The notes under the pieces: model-generated
What the model was told of the DNA's origin: nothing
The model's input: the letters and a program-made list of their open reading frames with translations, nothing else
The model's database searches: none
Source: Agapetus fuscipes
Lineage: Eukaryota; Arthropoda; Insecta; Trichoptera; Glossosomatidae
Length of the DNA: 64,000 nt
Assembly (NCBI GenBank): GCA_951799405.1
Contig: OX637332.1
Location: 15,753,001 to 15,817,000 of the forward strand
Direction of reading: 5' to 3'
Position numbers and translations under genes: made by a program
In this document: positions 12,781-23,949 of the stretch, piece after piece
How the letters are laid out: every line of letters starts with the position of its first letter
How positions within the stretch are numbered: the first letter of the stretch is position 1

Positions 12781-12988
12781 CTTGATTTTTTGGTTCCGGG
12801 TTTTGACCGTGGTCCATATTTTTGCTTCTTTTTTCTTCTTTCTTTTTTTTCTTTCTTCATACTACTTGAAAATTTTCAGCTGGCATTTTGTCTCTTCTGT
12901 GGGTGACTTCTTCGGAGATCTGCTGACTTCAAGAAAAAAGAAGCAAAAATATTGACCACGGTCAAAACCCGGAACCAAAAAAATCAAG
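12781..12988. repeat. Long near-perfect hairpin
   Basis: Two 57-58-bp arms (12781-12837 and 12931-12988) are reverse complements with one substitution and one T-run length difference, separated by a ~93-nt loop. The arms contain ggttccgggttttgaccgtg. There is no target duplication or transposase. Such a stem could be a miRNA or siRNA precursor, a foldback element, or a recent inverted duplication. Confidence 0.85.
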
Positions 12989-13398
12989 TATCAATTTAAT
13001 GAAACGTTCGAATAAAAATTTAGTTTCAAATTTTTGCTTTGGTTTTATTTACCTATTATTTTACAGAACAACAAAAAAGCTTTCCGTCTTTGAAAAACGA
13101 TAAAACACGCCCAACAGAGATGGGGTTTGTTGGTGCGCATCCCCTCTTAGCAAGCTTGGGTCGTAATTAATCCTTTTAGAAAACTTTCTTCAAACCTTTA
13201 ATATTATATAACAAAGTTCTCTCGTTTTCACTGAAAATATTTCACAATATTTTGAAATTTTCGGGGTTGGAAAATACGTTTTTTTGTTGGGATTTTTCCA
13301 AGCAAAGCTTATGTATGCGAATATTTTGATGTGCTTCTAATATTGTTTTCTTTACCTTAATAATAATTTGTTAAATAATATAAAATAATGCCTTCACT
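12989..13398. other. Gap with no recognised feature
   Basis: AT-rich. No open frame or known repeat was seen. Confidence 0.35.
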
Positions 13399-13637
13399 TA
13401 TATGTTGGTATGAAACTGATCACCCATACTGTAAAAAATGTTTCACTTTGCCAATGTCCCCTCTGTTTCAGGGAAAGTCGGCAAAAGTTGCAGGACTTAG
13501 GTATGTTCATTTGAGGTTTGGATTTTAATTTGTAAACACACATTCAGCATTTGTAAGCGCGAACTTATACGTATCTGTTTATGGGAATGCATTTGATATG
13601 ACTTTTGAATGTTAATATATCTTTGGAACTTAGATTA
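13399..13637 (+). repeat. A-repeat
   Basis: Plus-strand copy from tatgttggtatgaaactga to tttggaacttagattacaga, lacking only the first few family bases. Confidence 0.88.
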
Positions 13638-13754
13638 CAGATAGCCAGGATTTCAGTTATTTTTGAGGGTTGTACTTTTTCAGGTCTACGAATTCAGAAA
13701 TGAGACGAACGATTCATCTGGCAAATGTGTTGAGACTTACATAAATAACCATTC

Positions 13755-13833
13755 CTGTACGTAGTCTAACGGTTAATATTTCTGTCTCATAATCGGAAGA
13801 TAGTGGATTCAATTCCCGTTAGAGTAGGTGCAA
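13755..13833 (+). repeat. tRNA-Met-like SINE head or tRNA pseudogene
   Basis: tRNA-like organisation with an A-box-like word (tagtctaacggtt), an anticodon-loop-like ctcataa (CAT, methionine) and a decayed B-box (gattcaattcccg). The acceptor ends do not pair well, so this is a tRNA-derived relic, not a working gene. The body that follows is not shared with SINE B or C. Confidence 0.55.
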
Positions 13834-14326
13834 AATAAATATTATTTATGTTGAATGTTCTTAATTTTTTCAGATCTCTCTTGTTTGCTTTAAAATAAAA
13901 AAAATATTACAAAAATATTTCAACTATATATATTCAACAAAACAATAAAAAAATAAGATGTATCTCTTTACAAAGTTAAAAAAATATGGAGAGAGTGGAA
14001 ATTAAAGTGAAAGAACGATTTGATCATCAAAAGCGATTTGCAACATAAATAAATGACGCAGAAATACTAAAAGATACGTGGATATTAATTTAATATTTAG
14101 AATGTCAACTGATACCCCAAAGAAATCTGTAGAATTTATCAAAAAATGTGGGGAGACTAAAACGCTAAAAGGAGGCGCTGGTATAAATTATATATATTTT
14201 TGGCAAACGATCTGATTGAATTTAAGCGTAAGTTTTCATACTTGAGAAAAGCAATAGTGCCATAGTGGTCAAACTGAGAAAGAGAATAATTTTTATACGA
14301 GCAGGTTAGAAATCTTTATCTTTTGC
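13834..14326. other. Gap with no recognised feature
   Basis: AT-rich; nothing recognisable between the tRNA-like relic and the next SINE. Confidence 0.35.
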
Positions 14327-14616
14327 CGGTCCGTAGTCTAGTGGTTAACACTTCTGACTCGTAAATGGAAGGTTGAGGGTTCGAATCCTGGCGGAGCACG
14401 AAAAATATAACATTTTTAACTTCAAATATGCTCTTCGCTAGATGGAAAATTCATATACCTTCACCAAAGCCTTATAGCCTTACAGCAACTGGGTCTTGCT
14501 TGAGAATAGGCGCTTTCTATAGCTACGATCAAGCTCGGAGAGGGCTCTTGAGGTGTGATACACACAAAAACAGCGCTCACCAAATAAATCATCCTAATAT
14601 TATTATTATTATTATA
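14327..14616 (+). repeat. SINE C, full-length
   Basis: Best-preserved head of the family: ggtccgtagtctagtggtta (A-box region) and gggttcgaatcc (B-box). The body and closing caccaaataaatc are present, followed by an (att)n tail. A ~35-bp stretch of the body around the accggtcac word is missing compared with the 34067 copy. Confidence 0.88.
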
Positions 14617-15022
14617 TCACATACAAAAGTCTCACTGTTACTTGGCTATGCAAAAGCAATAGATATGCATCTTATGCGACGCTCTCATCTACGCCATACA
14701 TTTTTGTTGTAAGTTTATTTTGCTCAGTGTCATATTAAGTGTATTTTTTAAATTTACAAATACAGCTCGCAATGTGCACCTAGACCAGTTCTAGCACGCT
14801 TGTCATTTAATGTGTAGATAAAAATTGACTTTGGTACTTTGATGTAAATTGAATATTTTAGTACCTAATTACCAGTGCTTTATTTTGATAGACTCGAGAC
14901 AATACAAAAATCTTTCAACTTAATGACGTAACCCATAGTAGGAAAATAAAGAAATGCATTCTTAGTATTTTTCTATTCCCCAGCATTCTGAAACGTACGC
15001 AATTGTCAGTTTTTCTAAATTA
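14617..15022. other. Gap with no recognised feature
   Basis: AT-rich; no gene or repeat supported. Confidence 0.35.
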
Positions 15023-15160
15023 GTCCGGTCGTAGCTCAGTTGGTAGAATGCTTGCATTCCATGTCGTGAGCTCGGGTTCGAATCCCAACGCGGGCGACAG
15101 AAATGATTTCAAGAAGTTACATTCTATGTGTAGCCTAGTTGCGTTTTTTTAGCGCGTAGC
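15023..15160 (+). repeat. SINE B, internally deleted
   Basis: An intact tRNA-like head (gtagctcagttggtagaatg; gggttcgaatccc) runs for ~80 bp, then jumps straight to the family's 3' end (aagaagttac...gtgtagcctagttgcg). About 200 bp of the body is deleted between agaaatgattt and caagaagtt. Confidence 0.8.
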
Positions 15161-16096
15161 GCTTGAGCGTTTCTTTTACCTGCATAATACTGCATTAAAG
15201 CTATGGTTCTCTTTGATGCTTCTAGCCCGGCCAAGTGTCATCACATTTGTCCCATACATTTTAAATGTGCCAAGTCTATTTAACAGTCATTTAGTTTTAG
15301 AGAAAAAAATAGTTCCGAAAACATGTCATGAATTCCTTTTTATACTGCAGCATCATGAAATTCTACAACAATCTTTACTTAAATATTTTGGATGGTTTAG
15401 ATGGTTTTGGTTCATTTTTAAATGAATAATTTATTAAATAAATTATTCATTTAAAAATAACTCTAACAAGTATGCTTCTGAAGATGCCTTATTAGGGAGA
15501 ATTGAAACTTATTTTTTCCAATTGAATTTAAATTTTTTTTTTTATCCATATTGACATTTTAAGTCAAGTAAGAGCGAATCGAAGTTTTGAAATGAAAATG
15601 TCAAAAACTAGGTACAAACATTAAAACGTAGCTATTTTTTGTGTTTGAAGGTACACCCGTCCACCTGTCGTTGGCATATCACAAACGAACATGCGCTTCC
15701 TACATATGTTTGTCCTGCTCGTTCATCCGGAAACCACGAAATATGAAAGGGATGAAACCACTCGACTTCATATCAATTTTGTATAATATCGAACAGGATC
15801 AAACTTCACCCTGTTTCTTTTATAGAAAATTAAAATCATGTCCGAGAAAGTACTTGGTAGATTTGAAAATCAATTTATTTAAATGATACTTGAAAACAGT
15901 ACAAAAAGTATTTTAGCTTTGGTAACATCGATATATTTATGCCCCAGACGGCAATGCCTTGAATCATATGAATTGAGCTAACGGGCTCTAAATTAAAAGG
16001 TAATTTTTCTACCGTCACATGTCCCTCAACTTAACAAAAATCCATAGAAAATGTCAAGCTGCAATTACTTACATTAACCAATGAGTAATGACATGT
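15161..16096. other. Gap containing a perfect palindrome
   Basis: Apart from the palindrome at 15414-15458, listed separately, I see only chance-length open frames (15213-15425, 15641-15886) without known domains. Confidence 0.35.
15414..15458. repeat. Perfect AT palindrome, 22-bp arms
   Basis: Arms 15414-15435 and 15437-15458 are exact reverse complements around a single central A. The arms read atttttaaatgaataattta plus two bases. The structure can extrude as a cruciform or arise from terminal snap-back. Confidence 0.9.
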
Positions 16097-16276
16097 AAGG
16101 AATGGTTCACTTTAGCAGCGTCCCCCCTGTTTCAGGAAAGGTCAGCAAGAGTTGCAGGGCTTAGATATGTTCATTTGAGATTGAGGTTTTTACTTTTGAA
16201 GATCAAGTGCGTAAGCGTGAACTTATACGTGTTTGCTAGTGGGCATACATTTTAAATGAATCTCAAATTATAATAT
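16097..16276 (+). repeat. A-repeat, interrupted by an LTR-like insertion
   Basis: Copy beginning at ggttcactttagcagcg. It breaks off at tataatatt, just before the usual 3' terminus. The missing end may resume at about 16590 (gaaactcagattgtagac), after the inserted sequence. Confidence 0.7.
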
Positions 16277-16588
16277 TGTTAGGAATGTATTAGTTAATGT
16301 CTTTGTGTTTTTACTTACATATATGTGTATACGTAAATATGTGATAGTAGTTGTATCTACTCATATTTGCTCGAAGCATCTGCTCGAGAAGCTTTTGTTA
16401 TGGTCTGGTACATTATTCAGTCATTTTATAAATACGGACTGCGGTGCTTTGAAGCAGCCAATACCCCATTAGTACTTGAGCCGTTATGCCACCAGTACGA
16501 GGATTTAAAGTGTGAACCCAATGTAAGTAAATTCTAAAATAAATTCAAACGAAGTTTTATAAATTGAACCCAAAATAAATCGTCATCA
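16277..16588 (+). mobile_element. Probable solo LTR inserted into an A-repeat
   Basis: Starts tgttagg, the same first seven bases as the reverse complement of the LTR at 27257-27650. It has a TATA-like ttttataaatac near 16424 and several aataaa signals toward its end. I could not fix its 3' end or a target duplication. It splits the A-repeat copy on either side, which supports insertion. Confidence 0.45.
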
Positions 16589-17493
16589 TTTTGAAACTCA
16601 GATTGTAGACCTTTTCAGCAGTTCGCTTCTGTTTGAAGCTCTCGTTGGGGTGTCTTTTATTTCCTGCGACTGCAATCACGCGTCGGAAGTGGGCAGAACC
16701 AAATCGGTGCATTACGATTGTTTCCTTCCGGTCTGGCCCCCAATACAAACACTAAAAACACAAGTCCATATTGTGTTCCAAGAGAACAATTTTGTTTGCA
16801 CTCTTAGTGGGAGAATTCAAGCAATCTATATAGATTTTCACTATGATAAATTTAACGCAAACATTCCCATTTTTGTGTGCCCAGCACTCCCAACAAAGAT
16901 ATCCCAAAAATAGCCTACCAAGATTAGTTACGAAATGTATGGAAATCAATGTTTTAACGTTGGCATTAGACGACCAAAATATAGGCGTTTAAAAAAAACG
17001 GACAACGAAAGTGAATATTTGTTGTAATATTTTTCCTGTAAATTTTTAGTGAACATTCCAATTTTATTTAATTATGCTTTTAATATGCCGCTCCATTTTC
17101 GTTTTTTGATGAGGGTGTTGTGTCAACTTGTCATAGGACTGCTTCTAAACCTCACTGTCGATGATATCCGTCACCCATTGTTCTCCTTTTCTAAAAAGCT
17201 CGTACACACAAAAAAATAAACCATTCGTGTAAGTTTTTCGTTTTGTTATCTATCTCTCTCACTTATGGAAACTTTTGATACATTCATCCCCCTTCCACGC
17301 GATAATCACAATAGTGACAGTCAATGAAATCGTAGCCCTGTGCTGCATATGTGGGGGTGGGAGGTCGAGCGCTATGAGCTCGTTTTGTCGGTTTATAATA
17401 AGGTGGTTAAAAATTACACGAACCCCCAACGATAATGATAAGTAAAACACTCATTTTAGACTGCGATAATTATGAAATATTATGGTAAGTACA
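16589..17493. other. Gap, no gene; possible conserved patch at 17270-17440
   Basis: The first part is ordinary AT-rich DNA. The stretch around 17280-17440 is less AT-rich and contains gtcgagcgctatgagctcg, a short palindromic region. No coding evidence was seen. Confidence 0.3.
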
Positions 17494-17729
17494 ATTTATA
17501 ATCTAAGTTGCAAAGAAATAGTGACATTTAAGGCTTTTATCTTCTGTAAGTTCCCACCTTCACATGCTACATGAGTACTTAGAAATAAATAAAAACAAAC
17601 CTAAAATTAACATTTTCCTTGTAACTCCTGCCGCCCTTCCCTGAAACCGGGGTGGCATTCCAAAAACGGAAAAAGTTTTTACAGCATGGGGACCAGCCTT
17701 ATACCAACCTTTTTGTCAAGAAATACACA
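17494..17729 (-). repeat. A-repeat
   Basis: Diverged full-length minus-strand copy, from ataatctaagttgcaaag to ccttataccaacc. Confidence 0.85.
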
Positions 17730-17805
17730 AACATTTCATATAAGTACGTACCATTTATAAAAATGGAAACGAGCTGTAGACTCTTAAGCTGATATTCAGC
17801 GTAGA

Positions 17806-18040
17806 TTGTGGTTAACGCAACGGGCTCGTTATCGGAAGTTATGGGTTTGATCCCCAGTAGAATTTAAATTAAAAATAAGTATATATCAATGTATTTCCGA
17901 AGTGTGTCTGCTGGTTAAAAAAAAATATTTCCTGTATCAAAGACTGGTCGCTCCATCAAGCCTTACAGAAACTGGGCATTACGTGTGACGTAAGCCTTTT
18001 CTACAACTATGATCAAGCTCACATAGGGCATTTGAGGTGA
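17806..18040 (+). repeat. SINE C, degenerate
   Basis: Recognisable by the decayed tRNA head (gtggttaacgcaacggg, gggtttgatcccc) and body words such as ccttacagaaactgggc and gatcaagctca. It breaks off before the family tail, about 28 bp before the LTR at 18068. Confidence 0.7.
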
Positions 18041-18067
18041 GGGTTTTTTTAATTCATGTAATACAAG

Positions 18068-18547
18068 TGTAGTAGTGCGACGCAACGTTTACAATTTTAA
18101 AGTCTTACAATGGTATTGTAATGTAAATAGTAGATTAATATAGGTATACATCGTAGGTAGTAATAGTTATTATAGCATTATGTCAAAAGTACGTTAATAT
18201 AGGTGTACACCGTAGGTAGCAATAGACTAAAGAAATCTAGAAATTAAATGATCCTTTTGTAGTCTCGAACTTGGTAGAATATGCGGGAATGTGCTGGCAA
18301 AATTAGTCACTGGAAAGTACTGTCTGTGAAGTATATAAGGCGGAGATTTGAGTGTGCTAAGCCAGTGCGATAGTTGGTTTTGATTGGAAGAGTGTAAGCG
18401 ATACTAAACTGTGAAAAATAAATTTGTGTAACCAAAAGAGTTAAAAATAAATATAAATTTGTAGAAATAAATTAAGTGTAAATAAAAACCCTGAAAGAAG
18501 ACCTGTGTGTTTTAATTTATAGACTTTTCGAACCTAAAAACACTACA
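18068..18547 (+). mobile_element. Solo LTR, family 2
   Basis: Starts tgtagtag and ends cactaca, with short inverted termini. The U3-like half carries a ~61-bp direct duplication (ttaatataggt...cgtaggtag at 18132 and 18193). A TATA box (gtatataagg) lies near 18331, with aataaa signals at the 3' side. The last ~30 bp (gaacctaaaaacacta) are nearly identical to the U5 end of the LTR at 27257-27650. No clear target duplication (acaag versus gtatt). Confidence 0.75.
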
Positions 18548-18639
18548 GTATTATTTTCAATACGTAAAAACTATAGGGATTAATCTACAGAGCTCTCACA
18601 AATCTGACGCAATCTGTGTGTTTGCTGTAAATGCTAATT

Positions 18640-19000
18640 TTAATGTGGTGTATTATTAATACATTTAGCATTCGTACGTAGCGATTATTCATTCCTTTAA
18701 TTTATTCTCCAACACCTTCGCGGTCGACTGAGCGCGTAATGTAAAAATATGGCCAGCCCCTTGCGAACCCCGAATACCATAAACAAAGCTGTGTGCGGCA
18801 CACTCGTACAGCCCGCACCGGATAACTAGAGGGCGCCGAAACGTGTGTGCCACGCTCCCAACCGGTCAAATTAATTTAAATACCACAGGAAATTCATTTC
18901 ATGCACACCGAGTAATTTTTACTATAATTCCTACCTTTTGAGAATTGATCATTGCGATGCTAATGAGGCGTAGGATGATTGGAGCAACAAACAGCGGTGA
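18640..19000. promoter_or_regulatory. GC-rich island, candidate conserved non-coding element
   Basis: A non-repetitive patch rich in CpG and homeodomain-like taat/attaatt words, with ggcgccgaaacgtgtgtgcc near its centre, set in AT-rich DNA. No frame is open across it. The contrast with the degraded flanks suggests constraint, but this cannot be proven from one genome. Confidence 0.3.
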
Positions 19001-21609
19001 AATAAAACGTAATGGTTTTGTGATTTTTCACCCTTGTTGATGTTTTTTTTTCAAAAATAGCTCTTTGTTTTTAAAGTTCAAATCTAAGATATTGTTAATT
19101 ATTCTGTGCTTTACATTATTTTGTATCACCGCCAGAAGTTCAGTTAACTGAACAATGAAATGAACACGAATGTATTTTAGCAAACATAAAGAAAACCTCG
19201 AACCTCCTTGTTTCGATATAAAAAATGTTACATGGGTATTTTTATGAAGAATTTTCTTAACTGTAATATGTAAACAAAATATTTTTAGTAAAGGAAAGAA
19301 CCTTAGTTTTTTTTTACTACGTGCTAAGCCATAAGAATCATTGAGCACGAACAAACTCGTATAATATATTTCTCCATCAAAGTCATCTTAAATTTTTATC
19401 CTGTTATCATACTTCTTAAATTTATGTACGTATGTATGTCAGACCTATGTTTTGAAAGCCAAAACACCAACATTTCTATAATTTTGCTATCAATTGCGCT
19501 ATATCAAAGTGCTACGAATACAAAGTAGTTGCATTAACATCACATCACATCAACATTGTGCTGAAGAAGTCCAACGTAGACATAGACAAAACATTCGGGG
19601 ACTCCAGCTTCCTGGATAACGATCCTGGAGAACCACCCTCAAGTGTTAGTCAGCGGTCGTCAAAGACGTTATTTCGCTTCATTAAAATATCCAATCGCGA
19701 TAGGTTTCTTTTGAGGACCATCAAGACTTAACTCTTGAGCTTAATTTTATCTAATTCATATTCAATTTACCGTCTCGTAATAAGTTAATATTTGTCAGGA
19801 AATTCATGAGTTGCTAAATTTGATGATTTCAATATCCACTACAATAACTTTTTAACTGTGTACAACACGTACAATACTATCTCCGTCACTTACGTTTAGT
19901 AATGATTAATTTATTTTTTTGTAGATATCAAGTTATACAAAAAAAACATTTGACTGAATATAAGGCTCGCTAGTTTGAATTCCATCGATGGCATATTGAA
20001 GTTTCCGCGTTAGTCCCTTGGAGTTATCCCTCCTACTTGTGATTCGTTCCGTGGCCTTAGTTATAGAGCCCAGCCAGAGCGACAATCACTTTCAAAGACT
20101 ACCCGGCGTCCCCCCCGAGGAATATGTGAATGCGATGCGAGCCACCCTTTGATCCAGCCTTGCTGACTTCTGTATGAACTATAGCATGAGTCCTGTTTCA
20201 AGAAAAATGAGAAAAAATAATAAACCTCTACTAGATATGTGTGTAATTTGACAAATTCATAATCGTTAAAAAACAGGATATACTGTTTATTTTTTCTTTG
20301 CTTTACACTCTTTACACACCAAATCCAAGGCTCAACCACCACCTTAAATGAATATTCCATACAAAAAACGATGATCCTTGTATCAGCTATGACAATTCCT
20401 TTGACCTTCTACGTATCTCCGTACTTAGCATCTTGCGGTATATTCGTTTTTTTGTCACCTTGTTTTAATATCGTTTTTTGAGGTAGTTTATCGTACAGAA
20501 TGTTGAGCAGGTGTAACCTTTTATTGGATACAGACAATATAAAGTTCTGAATTTGGTAGGCTTCATATGATTTAACCTCTGAAACAATAATGCCTTTGAC
20601 GACTAATGTATGTGCAGTAATACTCTAAATAAATATCATGGCCTAAAGAAACTCATTAGAAGTAAAATTTTGTAACGTTGCAAAGAGTTTTTCTTAAAAC
20701 GAGCTTTAAAGGAGCTATAAACGTTTTCAAAGTACATTCGTTTTAACAAAAGACTCATATTTTTTATATTCTTAAATCTCTTAATCAATCTGATAAAACA
20801 ATGCAAATTTTACGGATCACAATGTATGATGCTATTGTTACTAATATAGCCCTCTAAAATGTGGCATTATCGGTACTCACATGAATTATACGTGATTCCA
20901 TCAATGGTTTTAAATACTTAGTGATAATGCACCAGAATAGAGCCCTCTCTGCGAGTGGGGTTGGTTTCGATTAGCCTTTGACGGACTTGTGATCTTTGCA
21001 TTCCCAACGGGACGTGAAATTCGGCATTGTATGTTACAGAGAGTGCAAATATGGATCCATTCTGATGCCTTGTTACAGCGAGTGGGATCTGTTGATTGTA
21101 TTATGTAAGTGTTGTCTAATATTACGCGATGTTGTAGATTCAACTATGGCTTATGAAATCAGCGAGTGTTTGATGCTGACAATAAAAGGACTAAAGCGGT
21201 GAACTTAATTTTGCAGGAAAGTGAAAGACAATTGCAATAGAATAACGATATATATAGCATTACCAATAAATATATGAAGACAAGGCCCATGTTCTTACTT
21301 AATTAATAAGCGTTACTCATATTAATTAATCCCTTTACTAGTTCAGTTTTTTTGTTTTTTCCAATAGGTATTACCCGCATTCAATAAAATGTAAGAAGAT
21401 TTTATGATTTTAATATTACTTTTTGTTTTTTTTTATTTTGTTTTTTGAAACAACGAGTAGATACTCCTGAAGATGACTTTTTGGCATCTACAGGATTTAA
21501 ACTGTGATAAATGTAAATGATTTCTGAATTTTGGGTTTTGATTACATTCGAATATGCATGTACATTAAGTAAGCCGTGTGAATTTAGTTTTGTTGTATTA
21601 TTACATAAG
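19001..21609. other. 2.6-kb gap with no recognised feature
   Basis: Mostly AT-rich unique sequence. Open frames at 19028-19354, 20061-20360 and 20910-21202 overlap on opposite strands or lack domains, and I treat them as chance. No tRNA, SINE, LTR or A-repeat copy was seen. Confidence 0.35.
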
Positions 21610-21757
21610 TAAGTCCATTTGAGATTTGCTTTTTATGTTGTTGGTTCTCATGCGGCATGCTCAAGCGCAAACTTGTGCGTGTCTGCTTGTGAGAATGCGT
21701 ATAATGTGAATCTCCAATGTAACATGTCTTTGCAACTTAGATTATATTAGATTAGAA
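21610..21757 (+). repeat. A-repeat, 5'-truncated
   Basis: Starts in the middle of the family (ccatttgagatttg) and runs to the 3' end ttgcaacttagattatatta. Confidence 0.78.
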
Positions 21758-21884
21758 GTAGTAAAATAAATGTAAAATCTACGCTTTGGGTGGTAATGTT
21801 ACAGTTCATGTGATGTTGATGATGATATGTGAAGCTGAGCATACGAAGAGCAATACAAAAGCCCGGTATTATGATTGTGATTTT

Positions 21885-22130
21885 TGCCATATTCCTCCCC
21901 ATTCATAAATACGCGTATGATTAAATTAGCCTCGACATATGGCGATATTCCAGCAATAACGGCACTAGCTCGGGCACAGAATGAAGGCACTCAAAACACG
22001 AGAAAACATCCGTTCAAAGGAACACAATGCAAACCCCAACGGATCACCGCCAAAGGAGGGTTGCGCCGGCGACGATGTACTGCCATACGTAATATCATAT
22101 CACACACACGAAGGGGAGCAAGTGTTTTTA
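21885..22130. promoter_or_regulatory. Moderately GC-rich unique patch
   Basis: Balanced base composition with ggttgcgccggcgacgatg inside and a plus-strand open frame of 94 codons (21884-22168) without a recognisable domain. It could be a regulatory island or a small exon; I cannot decide. Confidence 0.22.
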
Positions 22131-22636
22131 TTATAATACTACATCATACAGTTTTATGGACTAGGTAATATAGCGGACGATGAATATTATCTAATATACG
22201 ATATGCAAGTACAAACAGTTTCATGTGCTTCTATGGTGCACTCCATTAGTGTTATTCAGAGATATGTAAGCTCGTGAATCAAGGTTTTTAAGCGTGAGCC
22301 TAACAAGGGTTTTGAATAAAAAATAGTAATTGGGCAAATTGTGACATCTTGAAGAATGTGGTCTTGCTTAAAGGGTTTTCAAAATTTTAATAAGTAATAT
22401 ATAAAAAAATGAAGGATCGCATATTTGACATAGAAAAAAAATGTGACATCACACGGCGAGATTGCTAAAGAGAAGACTAACCGATATTAATTTTGATATT
22501 GTTTTCTAAGTACCCCAGTTACAAACCTTCATACAATTATCGTTTGCACGCTGAGAAAAAATCTGATTAGCAAGATTCATGCAGAAAACGTTTCGGTTCC
22601 ATTTCGGAAAACAAAAATTGTATTGGAAGACTTTTA
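22131..22636. other. Gap with no recognised feature
   Basis: AT-rich; nothing supported. Confidence 0.35.
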
Positions 22637-22875
22637 AATTGGTATGAAGCTGACCACCCATATTGTACAAAATGTTTCACTTTGCAAAGTCACTACTGTT
22701 TCAAGGAAGGTCAGCAAGAGTTGCAAGGCTTATGTTTTTGAGATTAGATTTTTTATGTTTTAGGTCCACATGCGGCATGTGTAAGCGCGAATATATGCGA
22801 GTCTTCTCGTAGGAATGAATACAATATGAATCTGAAGTAAAATTTATCTTTGCAACTTAGATTATATTATATTAT
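22637..22875 (+). repeat. A-repeat
   Basis: Plus-strand copy from attggtatgaagctgacc to the usual 3' end. It is a direct repeat with the next copy about 100 bp downstream. Confidence 0.88.
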
Positions 22876-22974
22876 CGACGGATGAAAACACTCTTTTATT
22901 GCTCTGCAGGATATTGCAATTTTTAAATGCAAATTATTTGCATTTTTTTTACAAATAATAATCATTACTCCTTG

Positions 22975-23231
22975 ACTGATAGGTTGGTATGCGGCTGACC
23001 ACCCATACTGTAAAAAATGGTTCACTTTGCCAATGTCACCCCTGCTTCAGGGAAGGTCGGCAAGAGTTGCAGGGCTTATGTTCATTTGAGATTGGGGTTT
23101 TTATATTGTAGGTCCACATGCAGCATGTGTAAGCGCGAAATTATGCATGTCTGCTTGTGGGAATGCATTTAATATGAATCTCAAATGATACATATATTTG
23201 CAGCTTAGATTTAGATTTAGATTTAGACATA
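22975..23231 (+). repeat. A-repeat with (atttag)n tail
   Basis: Complete copy starting at the canonical 5' boundary (ttgactgataggttggta). Its 3' end, gcagcttagatttagattta, shows the short tandem repeat that ends this family, as expected for an RTE-like LINE 3' terminus. Confidence 0.92.
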
Positions 23232-23824
23232 AAAACCAGCATGGATCAAAAATATATCATTTATTGACATGTGACACATGATCACCACGCGTGAAAACTA
23301 AATCCCTCTGTAGGAGTGCCCTCGAGTTTTTCATTCATTTTTGATTTACGCAATCGAGGTGAGATTTACGAGATGTTTTATACTCGTACTGGGAGTAAAG
23401 TATTGCATGTTAAGCTTTTCAATCGGTCATTGCAGAAGTGTATTTAATTTTACCCCAAACGATGAAAAGGTCACACAAAAAGATTCAGGAGAATGATATG
23501 TATATATATATGTTCTTGCATATTGATTTACCTGCACAATTTTACCTTCACGATGTATTATAAATAAGACAATCAATACTTAGAAATTTTCTAAAATGTT
23601 AAATATTGATTTATGAAATAATAAAAAACCAAAAGATAGATGAAAATAAAACAAGAGGTCAATTATAGCTCTAGAAATCACTCAAATAGATCGAAAAAAT
23701 TAAGCCATTTGCTTTTCAACTAATGGATACAATTGTCTCTATAGAATGATCGCCCTTGCGTTGTGGACAATAAAAAAACTCACAAAAAAACATTAAAAAA
23801 ATGAAGCGCTCTGGGCTTAATAAA
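23232..23824. other. Gap with no recognised feature
   Basis: AT-rich DNA lying between two A-repeat copies in opposite orientation. Nothing else was seen. Confidence 0.35.
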
Positions 23825-23917
23825 TTAATCTAAATCTGAATTTAAATCTAAGCTGCAAAGATATAAATCCTTTAAGATTCATATTAACGCATTCCCACAA
23901 GCAGACATGCATAAAAT
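23825..23917 (-). repeat. A-repeat, 3' fragment
   Basis: Only the 3' third is present: tandem tail words (taaatctgaatttaaatct), then aagctgcaaagatataaatc and attcccacaagcagacatgc. It ends about 30 bp before the foldback at 23950. Confidence 0.75.
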
Positions 23918-23949
23918 TTTCGTGAAAATAAATAATAATAGACTTTCAT

